From a virus, in IMG/VR virus record IMGVR_UViG_3300037278_000365, positions 1-23,459 of that record: a stretch of 23,459 nucleotides of DNA, one strand, 5' to 3'. Positions 14,839 through 20,394 of the stretch are shown piece after piece. Below the pieces are notes generated by a model. That model was not told the origin of the DNA. It made no database searches and saw nothing but the letters and a program-made list of their open reading frames with translations. Every line of letters begins with the position of its first letter. The stretch's first letter is position 1. The translations under genes were made by a program, and so were the position numbers.

Positions 14839-14915
14839 GCGTGGGTACCTCAGCTGGTTAGAGGGGATGGCTTAAAACGCCGGTCAAGTCGCCAGTTCGA
14901 TTCTGGTCCCACGCA
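14839..14915 (+). tRNA. tRNA-like gene with enlarged anticodon arm
   Basis: 77 bases. Acceptor GCGTGGG/CCCACGC pairs perfectly with discriminator A; TA at 8-9; D arm CCTC-AGCTGGTTA-GAGG; G26; variable loop AAGTC; T arm GCCAG-TTCGATT-CTGGT. All match the canonical plan. The anticodon arm is 20 bases instead of 17: GATGGC, loop TTAAAAC, GCCGGTC with one bulged G. Read from that loop the anticodon would be AAA; canonical counting would give UAA (Leu), so identity is unclear. No CCA is encoded. A perfect TATAAT (14827-14832) lies 7 bases upstream, overlapping the stop of the replication gene. It may be a phage tRNA, a rearranged remnant or a tRNA mimic. Confidence 0.6.
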
Positions 14916-14939
14916 CTTAATCTACATTTAGGATTCAAA

Positions 14940-15155
14940 ATGACAAGACACAGAGGCACAGTAAAATGGTTTAACGAAAGCAAAGGATATGGATTTATCA
15001 CTAACAATGACCGTGACTACTTCGTTCACATTAAAGCAATAAAAGACAAAGTTGTTCCTGTTCAAGGACAGCATGTAACATTCATCCCAAAACCTGGCAC
15101 CAAAGGCGAGCAGGCGGGGGATGTTGAGGTGATTGAGGCTGATGGCAATAGGTAG
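14940..15155 (+). CDS. cold-shock domain protein
   Basis: 71 residues; ATG behind AGGA at a spacing of 6. TVKWFNESKGYGFITNNDRD contains the RNP1 motif KGYGFI; YFVHIKAIK is the RNP2 position (usually VFVHFS, so one aromatic is changed to Ile); the C-terminal HVTFIPKPGTKGEQAGDVEV completes the five-stranded OB barrel. Such proteins bind single-stranded RNA and DNA and melt RNA structure, or act as antiterminators. In a phage it may ease translation or termination on its own transcripts. It sits 24 bases downstream of the tRNA-like gene and ends 23 bases from the convergent csrA gene. Confidence 0.9.
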   Translation: MTRHRGTVKWFNESKGYGFITNNDRDYFVHIKAIKDKVVPVQGQHVTFIPKPGTKGEQAGDVEVIEADGNR

Positions 15156-15178
15156 TGGCGGGTTAAGTTTTGATTGGC

Positions 15179-15346
15179 TTAAATCGCGTTTAAATCGGTT
15201 TCGTTCTCGGCTTTGGTGATTTTGATATGCGCAGGCGCATCAATGGACATTTTAATTTGTGTCTCACTGATAGAAATTACTTTGATTTTAATTTCTGTAC
15301 CATTGATAAAGATACGCTCATTTAGGCGTCTAGTTAAACTCAGCAT
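15179..15346 (-). CDS. csrA: CsrA-like RNA-binding translational regulator
   Basis: 55 residues from the ATG at 15346, behind ACAGGAGTAATC. MLSLTRRLNERIFINGTEIK aligns with the start of bacterial CsrA, including L4, R6 and R7, and IKMSIDAPAHIKITKAE aligns with the segment carrying R44, which is Lys45 here. CsrA dimers bind GGA motifs in mRNA leaders and block or alter translation. The gene is last in a minus-strand run of small genes, and its own ribosome site contains ACAGGA, the core of a CsrA site, so self-repression is plausible. The R-to-K change keeps charge but may alter specificity. Csr homologues also occur on other mobile elements, where they interfere with host regulation. Confidence 0.85.
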   Translation of the reverse strand: MLSLTRRLNERIFINGTEIKIKVISISETQIKMSIDAPAHIKITKAENETDLNAI

Positions 15347-15357
15347 GATTACTCCTG

Positions 15358-15522
15358 TTATAAAGTTAAATAAAGTTTTTTTTCTGATTGCCATTTCTTT
15401 TGCACTCGAGCAGTACAGGAGCGACAACAGGTAGTATATTTTTTATTTCCTTCACGAGTCATTTTATACATTCTATATTGATTAATTGGTTTTTCAATAA
15501 GGCATGTTGTGCATAAAATCAT
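15358..15522 (-). CDS. 54-residue zinc-knuckle protein
   Basis: ATG at 15522 overlaps the previous stop (ATGA), behind AGAGGAG; the stop TAA abuts the csrA ribosome site. MILCTTCLIEKPINQYRMYK, then YTTCCRSCTARVQKKW: two cysteine pairs C4-x2-C7 and C33-x2-C36 about 25 residues apart, with an aromatic-rich middle and a basic end. This is the same form as the single zinc repeats at the front of the endonuclease VII gene (7773-8504), so it may be a free-standing nucleic-acid-binding copy. Tight coupling to csrA suggests a common purpose. Confidence 0.7.
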   Translation of the reverse strand: MILCTTCLIEKPINQYRMYKMTREGNKKYTTCCRSCTARVQKKWQSEKKLYLTL

Positions 15523-15821
15523 CTCCTCTTCCCTTTATATTTATGTGTATCACAATTATTATACTGATCACATTTAATGAACCAACGATACTCATGATGA
15601 TGCGACTCAGCGCTGCAAGTTGTGGTGAACGTTTGCATCCATGGTGTCATCATGCCAGCGTAATGTTGATTATATCTAACCCATGTTTGTTTGGCGTATA
15701 CTTCGCATTGTTCGGCTGTATCAGCTTTGTATCGCATGTTCCATTGGTGCGCCTCTTTTGGTTGAGAGGGTGATTGCAAAAGGACGATTAACATCCATGC
15801 GCCTGATGTTGCTCCTAACAT
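15519..15821 (-). CDS. small protein with N-terminal hydrophobic segment
   Basis: 100 residues; ATG behind AAGGATAAAAA. MLGATSGAWMLIVLLQSPSQ looks like a membrane anchor or weak signal peptide; the rest is polar with four cysteines (EQCEVYAKQTW, TTTCSAES, IKCDQYNNCDTH) and ends basic (HKYKGKRR). Cysteine spacing suggests disulphides if exported. The start is 14 bases past the preceding stop and the end overlaps the zinc-knuckle start. No family recognised. Confidence 0.65.
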   Translation of the reverse strand: MLGATSGAWMLIVLLQSPSQPKEAHQWNMRYKADTAEQCEVYAKQTWVRYNQHYAGMMTPWMQTFTTTCSAESHHHEYRWFIKCDQYNNCDTHKYKGKRR

Positions 15822-15835
15822 TTTTTATCCTTGTT

Positions 15836-16300
15836 TTAAATGTATCGTAATTTGGTTGCTATTGCGTCGGTTATTTCCTGGGCTAACATTTCTGGATAGA
15901 CTTCTAGGTATTCACAGATCTCCATATTGATGTGCAAATGATTTTCTATCGTCTCCAGTATCGTGTCCTTTATGCTGAATCCATTGATGGTATAGTCCAT
16001 ATTGGTTAGGTTTGATGGTATCGTGCCGGTTGCTGCGTTTCCGGATAATGAGATAGATTTTGGCATGGAATAATGACACTCATCTTTAATCTCTCCTTGG
16101 CATTCTTCTCCGCATTTTAAACAGTCACGGGTATTGTACTCATCATCCCAGCATATCCATTCATGATCACAATAGTTGTCGATTAGGGATTGGATTTTGT
16201 GTATCAAAGGATTAGGTTCAACCATGCATTCAATGCCATAGATTCGATCCCATAGACTTGCCAATAGTTCTTTTAACTCTTCTTTCGTGAAGTCATTCAT
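15836..16300 (-). CDS. protein with MNDFTKEEL head and zinc ribbon, unknown role
   Basis: 154 residues from the ATG at 16300, five bases after the GGGGG ribosome site; another ATG lies directly before it. The start overlaps the preceding gene by 8 bases. MNDFTKEELKELLASLWDRI begins a helical domain resembling the head of the preceding protein (MNNFTKKEI). Residues about 40-68 (YCDHEWICWDDEYNTRDCLKCGEE) give a CxHEW...CxxCGE zinc ribbon typical of small phage proteins. The last 80 residues (FSIKDTILETIENHLHINME, then EMLAQEITDAIATKL) are helical and acidic. No enzymatic motif. Confidence 0.65.
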   Translation of the reverse strand: MNDFTKEELKELLASLWDRIYGIECMVEPNPLIHKIQSLIDNYCDHEWICWDDEYNTRDCLKCGEECQGEIKDECHYSMPKSISLSGNAATGTIPSNLTNMDYTINGFSIKDTILETIENHLHINMEICEYLEVYPEMLAQEITDAIATKLRYI

Positions 16301-16463
16301 CATCACCCCCTTCTGGGCAATACATTGGTTTGCCATAACTATCAAGTCTCGCTTTCAGTTTGTCTCTCAGTACATAAGACGAATCAGGTTCGTGATACTC
16401 CTCGATTGCCCAAGTAATCATTTGCCATAATGTATGAATTTCTTTTTTCGTGAAGTTATTCAT
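16293..16463 (-). CDS. 56-residue acidic helical protein
   Basis: ATG at 16463 overlaps the stop of the 28-residue gene (ATGA). MNNFTKKEIHTLWQMITWAI, then EYHEPDSSYVLRDKLKARLD, ending CPEGGDDE. The first 20 residues resemble the head of the next protein, suggesting a duplication in which this copy lost the zinc ribbon, keeping only one Cys. No known family and no recognisable active site. Confidence 0.6.
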   Translation of the reverse strand: MNNFTKKEIHTLWQMITWAIEEYHEPDSSYVLRDKLKARLDSYGKPMYCPEGGDDE

Positions 16464-16546
16464 GATAACAACCAAAGCGTTACGCAAACGATTAAAGTAC
16501 AAGCAATGACTGTTTTGCATATATTTTCTATGTCTTCACTATTCAT
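16460..16546 (-). CDS. 28-residue single-span membrane peptide
   Basis: ATG at 16546 overlaps the previous stop and its own stop overlaps the next start, both as ATGA; this exact fit is the main support. MNSEDIENICKTVIACTLIV, then CVTLWLLS: an acidic nine-residue head and one membrane helix. Function unknown. The duplicated DNA block at 16542-16579 supplies its start region. Confidence 0.5.
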   Translation of the reverse strand: MNSEDIENICKTVIACTLIVCVTLWLLS

Positions 16547-16758
16547 CTGTAAAACTCTCCGCAATGAATACATTTAAATCGTGGGGGATTGGTCAAATAA
16601 CAATTTCCATCCGCATGATGTTCATGTGATTTTAGTTTAGAGAAATCATATTTATTTATGAAGTTCTCAAGACTTGTTATTCTTTGCTCCAAGCGCAAAA
16701 ACATGTTGATAACATCAGATTTCATCTGTAGAATTCTCCGCATTTAATGCACTTAAAT
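16542..16758. repeat. direct repeat of gene-end and start signal (two 38-bp copies)
   Basis: Copies at 16542-16579 and 16721-16758 agree at 32 of 38 positions by my alignment. Each encodes the ending F-K-C-I-x-C-G-E-F-Y-R, the stop and the overlapping ATG of the next gene. Between them lies the 60-residue gene, consistent with a tandem duplication or recombination that inserted it. Confidence 0.7.
16543..16725 (-). CDS. 60-residue coiled-coil and zinc-knuckle protein
   Basis: ATG at 16725 overlaps the preceding stop (ATGA). A coiled coil (MKSDVINMFLRLEQRITSLE) is followed by SHEHHADGNCYLTNPPRF and the ending FKCIHCGEFYR, which matches the end of the upstream protein (FKCIKCGEFYR). His and Cys spacing gives a possible zinc site. 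The shared ending is encoded by a duplicated DNA segment. Probably a derived partial copy of the larger neighbour; role unknown. Confidence 0.65.
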   Translation of the reverse strand: MKSDVINMFLRLEQRITSLENFINKYDFSKLKSHEHHADGNCYLTNPPRFKCIHCGEFYR

Positions 16759-17408
16759 TTATAACCATCATCTTCTTTTTTAAATTGATTCCAATCGGTT
16801 TCATGCTTGCATTCAATTTGTAATCCGCATTCTCCGCAATCACCATATTTACTCATTAATTCATGCTCACATTCTTCACGATTACCCAGCTTTGCGCCGG
16901 AGACGTTGCAGTATTCGCTATCTTCAAAGTTTGAACGCATAAATCCTATCCCATAATTTAGAGCGTCTTCCGATGCTTTTTTGTATGCCTCATTGAATGA
17001 GGTCTTCCATTCGCCGCTTAATATTTGTTCATTCCTCAATTCTTGCCAATATTCAATCTGGGATTCGATTAATTGGGCTTTGGTGGGGTATATTTTTAAT
17101 CCGCCTTCAGTGCATTCCTTGTATTGTTCAAGAGTAAATTGATGGTCTGAAATATCCATGTCACCATTAACGAACCATCCATGAATTAATTCCGGCTCTG
17201 GCTGGGTTAATTCTTTCAATCTAGCAACCAAGGCATCAACTGAATCAAAAGTATTGTGAGGCAACCTGTCACCAGACAAGATATACTCAATTGTTGGTTT
17301 ATTATCGTATACATGATTAAAGTTGTAGCGTTCAATGCTGATTCTCGTATAACCAGCGGTTTTAGCCGTATATTGGTCTGCAAGCTCATAAGCCAATTCA
17401 ATACTCAT
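16722..17408 (-). CDS. 228-residue protein with C-terminal zinc ribbon, unknown role
   Basis: ATG at 17408 overlaps the preceding stop (ATGA). Residues 1-70 (MSIELAYELADQYTAKTAGY onward) look alpha/beta; residues about 75-170 contain FVNGDMDISDHQFTLEQYKE and a helical, acidic middle (AYKKASEDALNYGIGFMRSN). The last 55 residues hold CEHELMSKYGDCGECGLQIE, then CKHETDW and KFKCIKCGEFYR: two Cys/His sets likely to bind zinc. Largest gene in the small-gene operon; no known catalytic motif. A hub or sequestering protein during early infection is possible. Confidence 0.65.
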   Translation of the reverse strand: MSIELAYELADQYTAKTAGYTRISIERYNFNHVYDNKPTIEYILSGDRLPHNTFDSVDALVARLKELTQPEPELIHGWFVNGDMDISDHQFTLEQYKECTEGGLKIYPTKAQLIESQIEYWQELRNEQILSGEWKTSFNEAYKKASEDALNYGIGFMRSNFEDSEYCNVSGAKLGNREECEHELMSKYGDCGECGLQIECKHETDWNQFKKEDDGYKFKCIKCGEFYR

Positions 17409-17605
17409 AACAATTTCTCCAAGTCAGATGCCATTTGAACAATGCTGTCTGCAATTTCTTCAAGCGATAGGTTTGACTCATATATATCAAACGGGATGAC
17501 GTCATCCCAGTCATTTAATAACGTTTCGATAATCGTATCAAAATTCATATCTGGATTGTATTTTTGAAGATAATGATTGACCGCAAATTGCTGGTATTTA
17601 TTCAT
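17405..17605 (-). CDS. 66-residue acidic protein, first gene after promoter at 17632
   Basis: ATG behind AACAGGAGTTTTAA, a strong ribosome site that also contains ACAGGA, the core of a CsrA site. MNKYQQFAVNHYLQKYNPDM, then NFDTIIETLLNDWDDVIPFD and LSLEEIADSIVQMASDLEKL: helical and rich in Asp and Glu, a composition seen in phage DNA-mimic or inhibitor proteins, though nothing more specific supports that. Coupled to the next gene. Confidence 0.65.
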   Translation of the reverse strand: MNKYQQFAVNHYLQKYNPDMNFDTIIETLLNDWDDVIPFDIYESNLSLEEIADSIVQMASDLEKLL

Positions 17606-17631
17606 TTAAAACTCCTGTTGGTTATGCCTGT

Positions 17632-17660
17632 ATTATATTACATCGTGCAATGAATTGCAA
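17632..17660 (-). promoter_or_regulatory. repeated early promoter, copy 2
   Basis: Minus strand TTGCAA (17660-17655), 17 bp, TATAAT (17637-17632). Within it lies the perfect dyad GCAAT-TC-ATTGC (17659-17648). The promoter overlaps the last codons and the TAA stop of the gene at 17633-17848, and drives the gene starting at 17605. Confidence 0.8.
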
Positions 17661-17848
17661 TGCTTTAATGGAAATTCTGATTGTTTGTATAGACTGATCG
17701 CGTGAGCCAGGTTTGTTAATCCATATTCTAAGTCTTCAATTTCTTCGTAGTTTAATACGGTGGTTCTACCGTTTAAGGTGATGTAGGTTAACGGCTCTAT
17801 ATATTTTATGTTTAATTTGAAGTTTTTGGTTAGGTCGGTCAGGTTCAT
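17633..17848 (-). CDS. 71-residue protein of unknown function
   Basis: ATG overlaps the preceding stop (ATGA at 17848-17845). MNLTDLTKNFKLNIKYIEPL, TYITLNGRTTVLNYEEIEDL, then EYGLTNLAHAISLYKQSEF: strands, then helices. The final codons (CNSLHDVI) are also the -35 box, operator and -10 box of the next promoter, so the end of the protein is constrained by regulation. No family recognised. Confidence 0.65.
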   Translation of the reverse strand: MNLTDLTKNFKLNIKYIEPLTYITLNGRTTVLNYEEIEDLEYGLTNLAHAISLYKQSEFPLKHCNSLHDVI

Positions 17849-18045
17849 GATTGCTCCAGCTTCAATGGCTCGGGTTTCAATTCAATATTATTGTCTATTG
17901 CATAAGCGCTTAACGTATGAAAATTATCATAACCATACCATCGTGATACTAGATGCAGGAGCTTGTTGTATGATGCTTTATCGTCATATTGTTCGAGTAC
18001 GTTCTGCATCTTTCTTGCTATTGCTTTTACGTCTTGGATGGCCAT
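17845..18045 (-). CDS. 66-residue helical protein
   Basis: ATG overlaps the stop of the first operon gene (TAATG). MAIQDVKAIARKMQNVLEQY, then YNKLLHLVSRWYGYDNFHTL and SAYAIDNNIELKPEP. The piece LLHLVSRWYGYDNFHTLSA resembles a short helical motif (…GYxxWxTLSA) seen in several mobile-element proteins, which may be a nucleic-acid or protein-binding module; the match is by eye. Function unknown. Confidence 0.6.
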   Translation of the reverse strand: MAIQDVKAIARKMQNVLEQYDDKASYNKLLHLVSRWYGYDNFHTLSAYAIDNNIELKPEPLKLEQS

Positions 18046-18206
18046 TATTCTTCATTCCAGTCTGATATAGCTATTCGTCCATCTTTGCGTGCTTCTAGTT
18101 CGGTTGCAAAGTCATTGCCGCTTTCTGCTACTGAGTCGCCTACGTAGTTTTCTATTGACCATGCCCATAGGCCGTTGTATTCGGATACTTTTAGTTTGTA
18201 GTTCAC
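18045..18206 (-). CDS. 53-residue protein, first gene after promoter at 18240
   Basis: GTG start at 18206 behind AACAGGAGTTAAAA; stop overlaps the next ATG by one base. MNYKLKVSEYNGLWAWSIEN, then YVGDSVAESGNDFATELEAR and KDGRIAISDWNEE: a small strand-rich acidic protein with conserved-looking Trp residues. No ATG alternative fits. The leader with ACAGGA is nearly the same as that of the gene at 17605 and of csrA. No family recognised. Confidence 0.6.
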   Translation of the reverse strand: MNYKLKVSEYNGLWAWSIENYVGDSVAESGNDFATELEARKDGRIAISDWNEE

Positions 18207-18239
18207 TTTTAACTCCTGTTATGTTGTTTTGATGTGGTA

Positions 18240-18268
18240 ATTATATTGCACGGCGTAATGAATTGCAA
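18240..18268 (-). promoter_or_regulatory. repeated early promoter, copy 3
   Basis: Minus strand TTGCAA (18268-18263), 17 bp, TATAAT (18245-18240), with the dyad GCAAT-TC-ATTAC in the spacer (18267-18256). It matches copy 2 at most positions and shares its downstream AACAGGAGT leader. It drives the operon starting at 18206. Confidence 0.8.
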
Positions 18269-18397
18269 GGGATTGATGAGGAATATGAGTTTTTTGTAGT
18301 GAATTGCTGTGGTAAAGATGTGTGCAGCACCTCTTTAGTCCTGTTGATTGCCTGTGGACAGGGGTTGTGATACCATCGTTCACAGTTACACACAGCT

Positions 18398-18420
18398 TTA
18401 TCAACAGTTCTTGTGGATTA
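18398..18420. promoter_or_regulatory. two DnaA-box-like 9-mers in opposite orientation
   Basis: TTATCAACA (18398-18406) and TGTGGATTA (18412-18420, reverse TAATCCACA) each differ by one base from TTATCCACA. They lie in the 155-base gap 18269-18423, which also holds the small dyad CCTGT-GG-ACAGG (18350-18361) and the start region of the plus-strand late genes. I see no clear promoter for the plus strand. Confidence 0.3.
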
Positions 18421-18423
18421 ATA

Positions 18424-18540
18424 ATGTTTGAGTTCGAGCGATACGTGCATGATGTAAACAACAGAGAGCTGTTATCGGCTTATCTATATCGTGTTGCGTT
18501 GCGTATTGATGTATTGAAGGTGATTCATGGCATTAGTTAG
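18424..18540 (+). CDS. 38-residue helical peptide
   Basis: ATG at 18424 with a weak GTGGA seven bases upstream. MFEFERYVHDVNNRELLSAY, then LYRVALRIDVLKVIHGIS: amphipathic helix pair. The end overlaps the next gene by 14 bases. The frame is open further upstream, but that part has no ribosome site. First plus-strand gene of the packaging region; function unknown. Confidence 0.45.
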   Translation: MFEFERYVHDVNNRELLSAYLYRVALRIDVLKVIHGIS

Positions 18541-18790
18541 ATGTAACCGTTGCGTTGGTACGGGTGAGATTATGGGTGGTGGCATGATGATGCAGGATTG
18601 CGTTGCGTGTGATGGCAGTGGAAAGATTTCTGATGATCCGGCTGTTGTTGATCCTGTTTCCGTAGTTAACCTTGATAGATGCAGTAAAACATATAAAGAA
18701 GCTATAAATGGGATCATGAATTTGCGTAGCTGCGATAAAGACGAGGCTGTGCGGGTTTTTGATGATGAATTTTCTAAGCTTGATGCGTGA
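18527..18790 (+). CDS. DnaJ-type zinc-finger protein
   Basis: 87 residues; ATG behind GAAGGTG. CNRCVGTGEIMGGGMM and DCVACDGSGKI give two CxxCxGxG motifs, the zinc-binding hairpin of the DnaJ central domain, without a J domain. The rest (NLDRCSKTYKEAINGIMNLR then SCDKDEAVRVFDDEF) is helical. Small phage proteins of this type often lie next to replication or packaging genes; they may bind proteins or nucleic acids. The stop overlaps the methyltransferase start (TGATG). Confidence 0.78.
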   Translation: MALVRCNRCVGTGEIMGGGMMMQDCVACDGSGKISDDPAVVDPVSVVNLDRCSKTYKEAINGIMNLRSCDKDEAVRVFDDEFSKLDA

Positions 18791-19959
18791 TGAACCCTCC
18801 GAATTATAAGCAAATTTCAATCGATTTAATCAAAAATTACTCACAAAATTCACGAACACATTCTGATGATCAGGTGCAACAAGTAGTTAATTCGATCAGG
18901 GAATATGGCTTTACGAATCCTATTTTAATCGATGAAAACAACGTTATTATTGCGGGTCATTGTCGCGTTGAGGCAGCCAAGCGTTTAGCGTTGACTCAGC
19001 TGCCTTGCGTTATATTAGCGCATTTATCCGAAACACAAAAGCGCGCCTATGTTATTGCAGATAACAAGTTGGCGTTAAATGCTGGTTGGGACTTGGAAGT
19101 GTTACGTGCTGAGTTTGATTTATTACGTGATGATGATTTTAATATTGAGCTGACGGGTTTTACGCTGGATGAATTGTGTGAATTATTGCCTGATGCGGAA
19201 CCCGAGGTTCTTTGTGATGAGGATGATTGCCCCGATGTGCCTGATGAGCCTGTCACGAAGCTTGGTGATGTTTGGTTGTTGGGTGAGCATCGTTTGATGT
19301 GTGGTGATAGCACTAATATTGAGTCAGTTGAAAAACTCATGGAGAGTTTTAGTGCTCACATGGTATTTACTGATCCGCCATACGGTGTTAATTATCAATC
19401 CAATATGCGCACAAAAACAAAAAAATTCGATGTATTAGCGAATGATGATGTATTTTTAGATATCGCGCCTGTAATTGAATACCTATCAAAAGGCTGGGTA
19501 TTTATTTGGACAAGCTGGAAAGTGCAAACCAAATGGATTGATCAATTTAAATCATTTGGCTATCCATCTAATATGATAATTTGGCATAAACCGGGTGGCG
19601 GGATTGGTGATTTAAAAAAGACATTCTCAAGTGATTATGAGGTTGGGTTGGTTTGGCACCGTGATGCCGCGCTATGCGGTAAGCGCATTGGGTCGGTCTG
19701 GACAATCAATAAAGACGGCGCAATGACTTATGTCCACCCCACACAGAAGCCTGTTGCATTAGCTTCGGAAGCATTAGATAAGTGTACTAAAATTGGTGAT
19801 TATATTCTTGACCTTTTCGGCGGCTCAGGCTCAACCCTAATCGCATGTGAAAAGCTAAAACGCAAATGCTTTATGATGGAGCTTGACCCAAAATATTGTG
19901 ACGTTATAATTAAGCGATACGAACAATACACTGGCAAAAAAGCCGTTTTGGAGCAATGA
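18790..19959 (+). CDS. ParB-domain DNA methyltransferase (beta class, adenine or N4-cytosine)
   Basis: 389 residues from the ATG at 18790, which overlaps the preceding stop; a GTG one codon earlier is in frame. Residues 1-105 are a ParB/sulfiredoxin-like domain (HSDDQVQQVVNSIREYGFTN, ILIDENNVIIAGHCRVEAAK). The methyltransferase part has motif IV MVFTDPPYGVNY near residue 193 and motif I DYILDLFGGSGSTLIACEK near 348, preceded by HPTQKPVAL; the order IV then I is the beta class. It should transfer a methyl group from S-adenosylmethionine to an adenine N6 or cytosine N4. No restriction enzyme is adjacent, so it is probably an orphan enzyme guarding phage DNA or marking it for packaging. ATGA-coupled to the small terminase. 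Confidence 0.92.
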   Translation: MNPPNYKQISIDLIKNYSQNSRTHSDDQVQQVVNSIREYGFTNPILIDENNVIIAGHCRVEAAKRLALTQLPCVILAHLSETQKRAYVIADNKLALNAGWDLEVLRAEFDLLRDDDFNIELTGFTLDELCELLPDAEPEVLCDEDDCPDVPDEPVTKLGDVWLLGEHRLMCGDSTNIESVEKLMESFSAHMVFTDPPYGVNYQSNMRTKTKKFDVLANDDVFLDIAPVIEYLSKGWVFIWTSWKVQTKWIDQFKSFGYPSNMIIWHKPGGGIGDLKKTFSSDYEVGLVWHRDAALCGKRIGSVWTINKDGAMTYVHPTQKPVALASEALDKCTKIGDYILDLFGGSGSTLIACEKLKRKCFMMELDPKYCDVIIKRYEQYTGKKAVLEQ

Positions 19960-20327
19960 TGGGATTACCCGGTGTAGCACATGTGCCAACAGACAAAACT
20001 AAAGCTGAGGTCGCTGCTCTATTAAGTTTCGGTAATACTCAAGCCGAAATATGCTCATATCTTGATATTACTGACAAAACATTCAATAAGCATTATGAGC
20101 ATGAGATTCGTACTGCTGTAGTTCGCGCTAATGCAGGTGTTGCACGTAAACTTTACAATAAAGCCATGGTTAATGATGATTTGCAAGCTCAGATATTTTG
20201 GCTTAAGACGCGAGCTCGGTGGCGCACTGCAGATGTCCCTGAAGACAAGCAAGATGCATCTGACACCCTCAACAAAATACAAGCATTGGTTGCGGATTTA
20301 AATAAGACTAATGTAAGTGATATTTAA
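19956..20327 (+). CDS. terS: terminase small subunit
   Basis: 123 residues; ATG at 19956 overlaps the methyltransferase stop, while the ATG at 19959 has better spacing to GGAG. The N-terminal TKAEVAALLSFGNTQAEICS and YLDITDKTFNKHYEHEI form a helix-turn-helix with the pattern of small terminase DNA-binding domains, followed by the oligomerisation part RKLYNKAMVNDDLQAQIFWL, KTRARWRT, common in this family. It should recognise the packaging site and pass DNA to the large subunit. Identity is supported by length and by position directly before terL. Confidence 0.8.
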   Translation: MMGLPGVAHVPTDKTKAEVAALLSFGNTQAEICSYLDITDKTFNKHYEHEIRTAVVRANAGVARKLYNKAMVNDDLQAQIFWLKTRARWRTADVPEDKQDASDTLNKIQALVADLNKTNVSDI

Positions 20328-20394
20328 CAGTTTATGAGGTCGACTGTGGCACAGATCATAAATCCTGTAGTTAGCCCTAGCAGGTGCCTCACCA

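Noticed and set aside
14839-14915. tRNA-like sequence as a prophage attachment site
   Set aside because: No integrase is present in the window, and the element lies between replication and cold-shock genes rather than at an element boundary; cannot be excluded without the rest of the genome.
18790-19959. Restriction-modification system
   Set aside because: Only a methyltransferase is seen; neighbours are a DnaJ-type zinc protein and terminase genes, no endonuclease partner.
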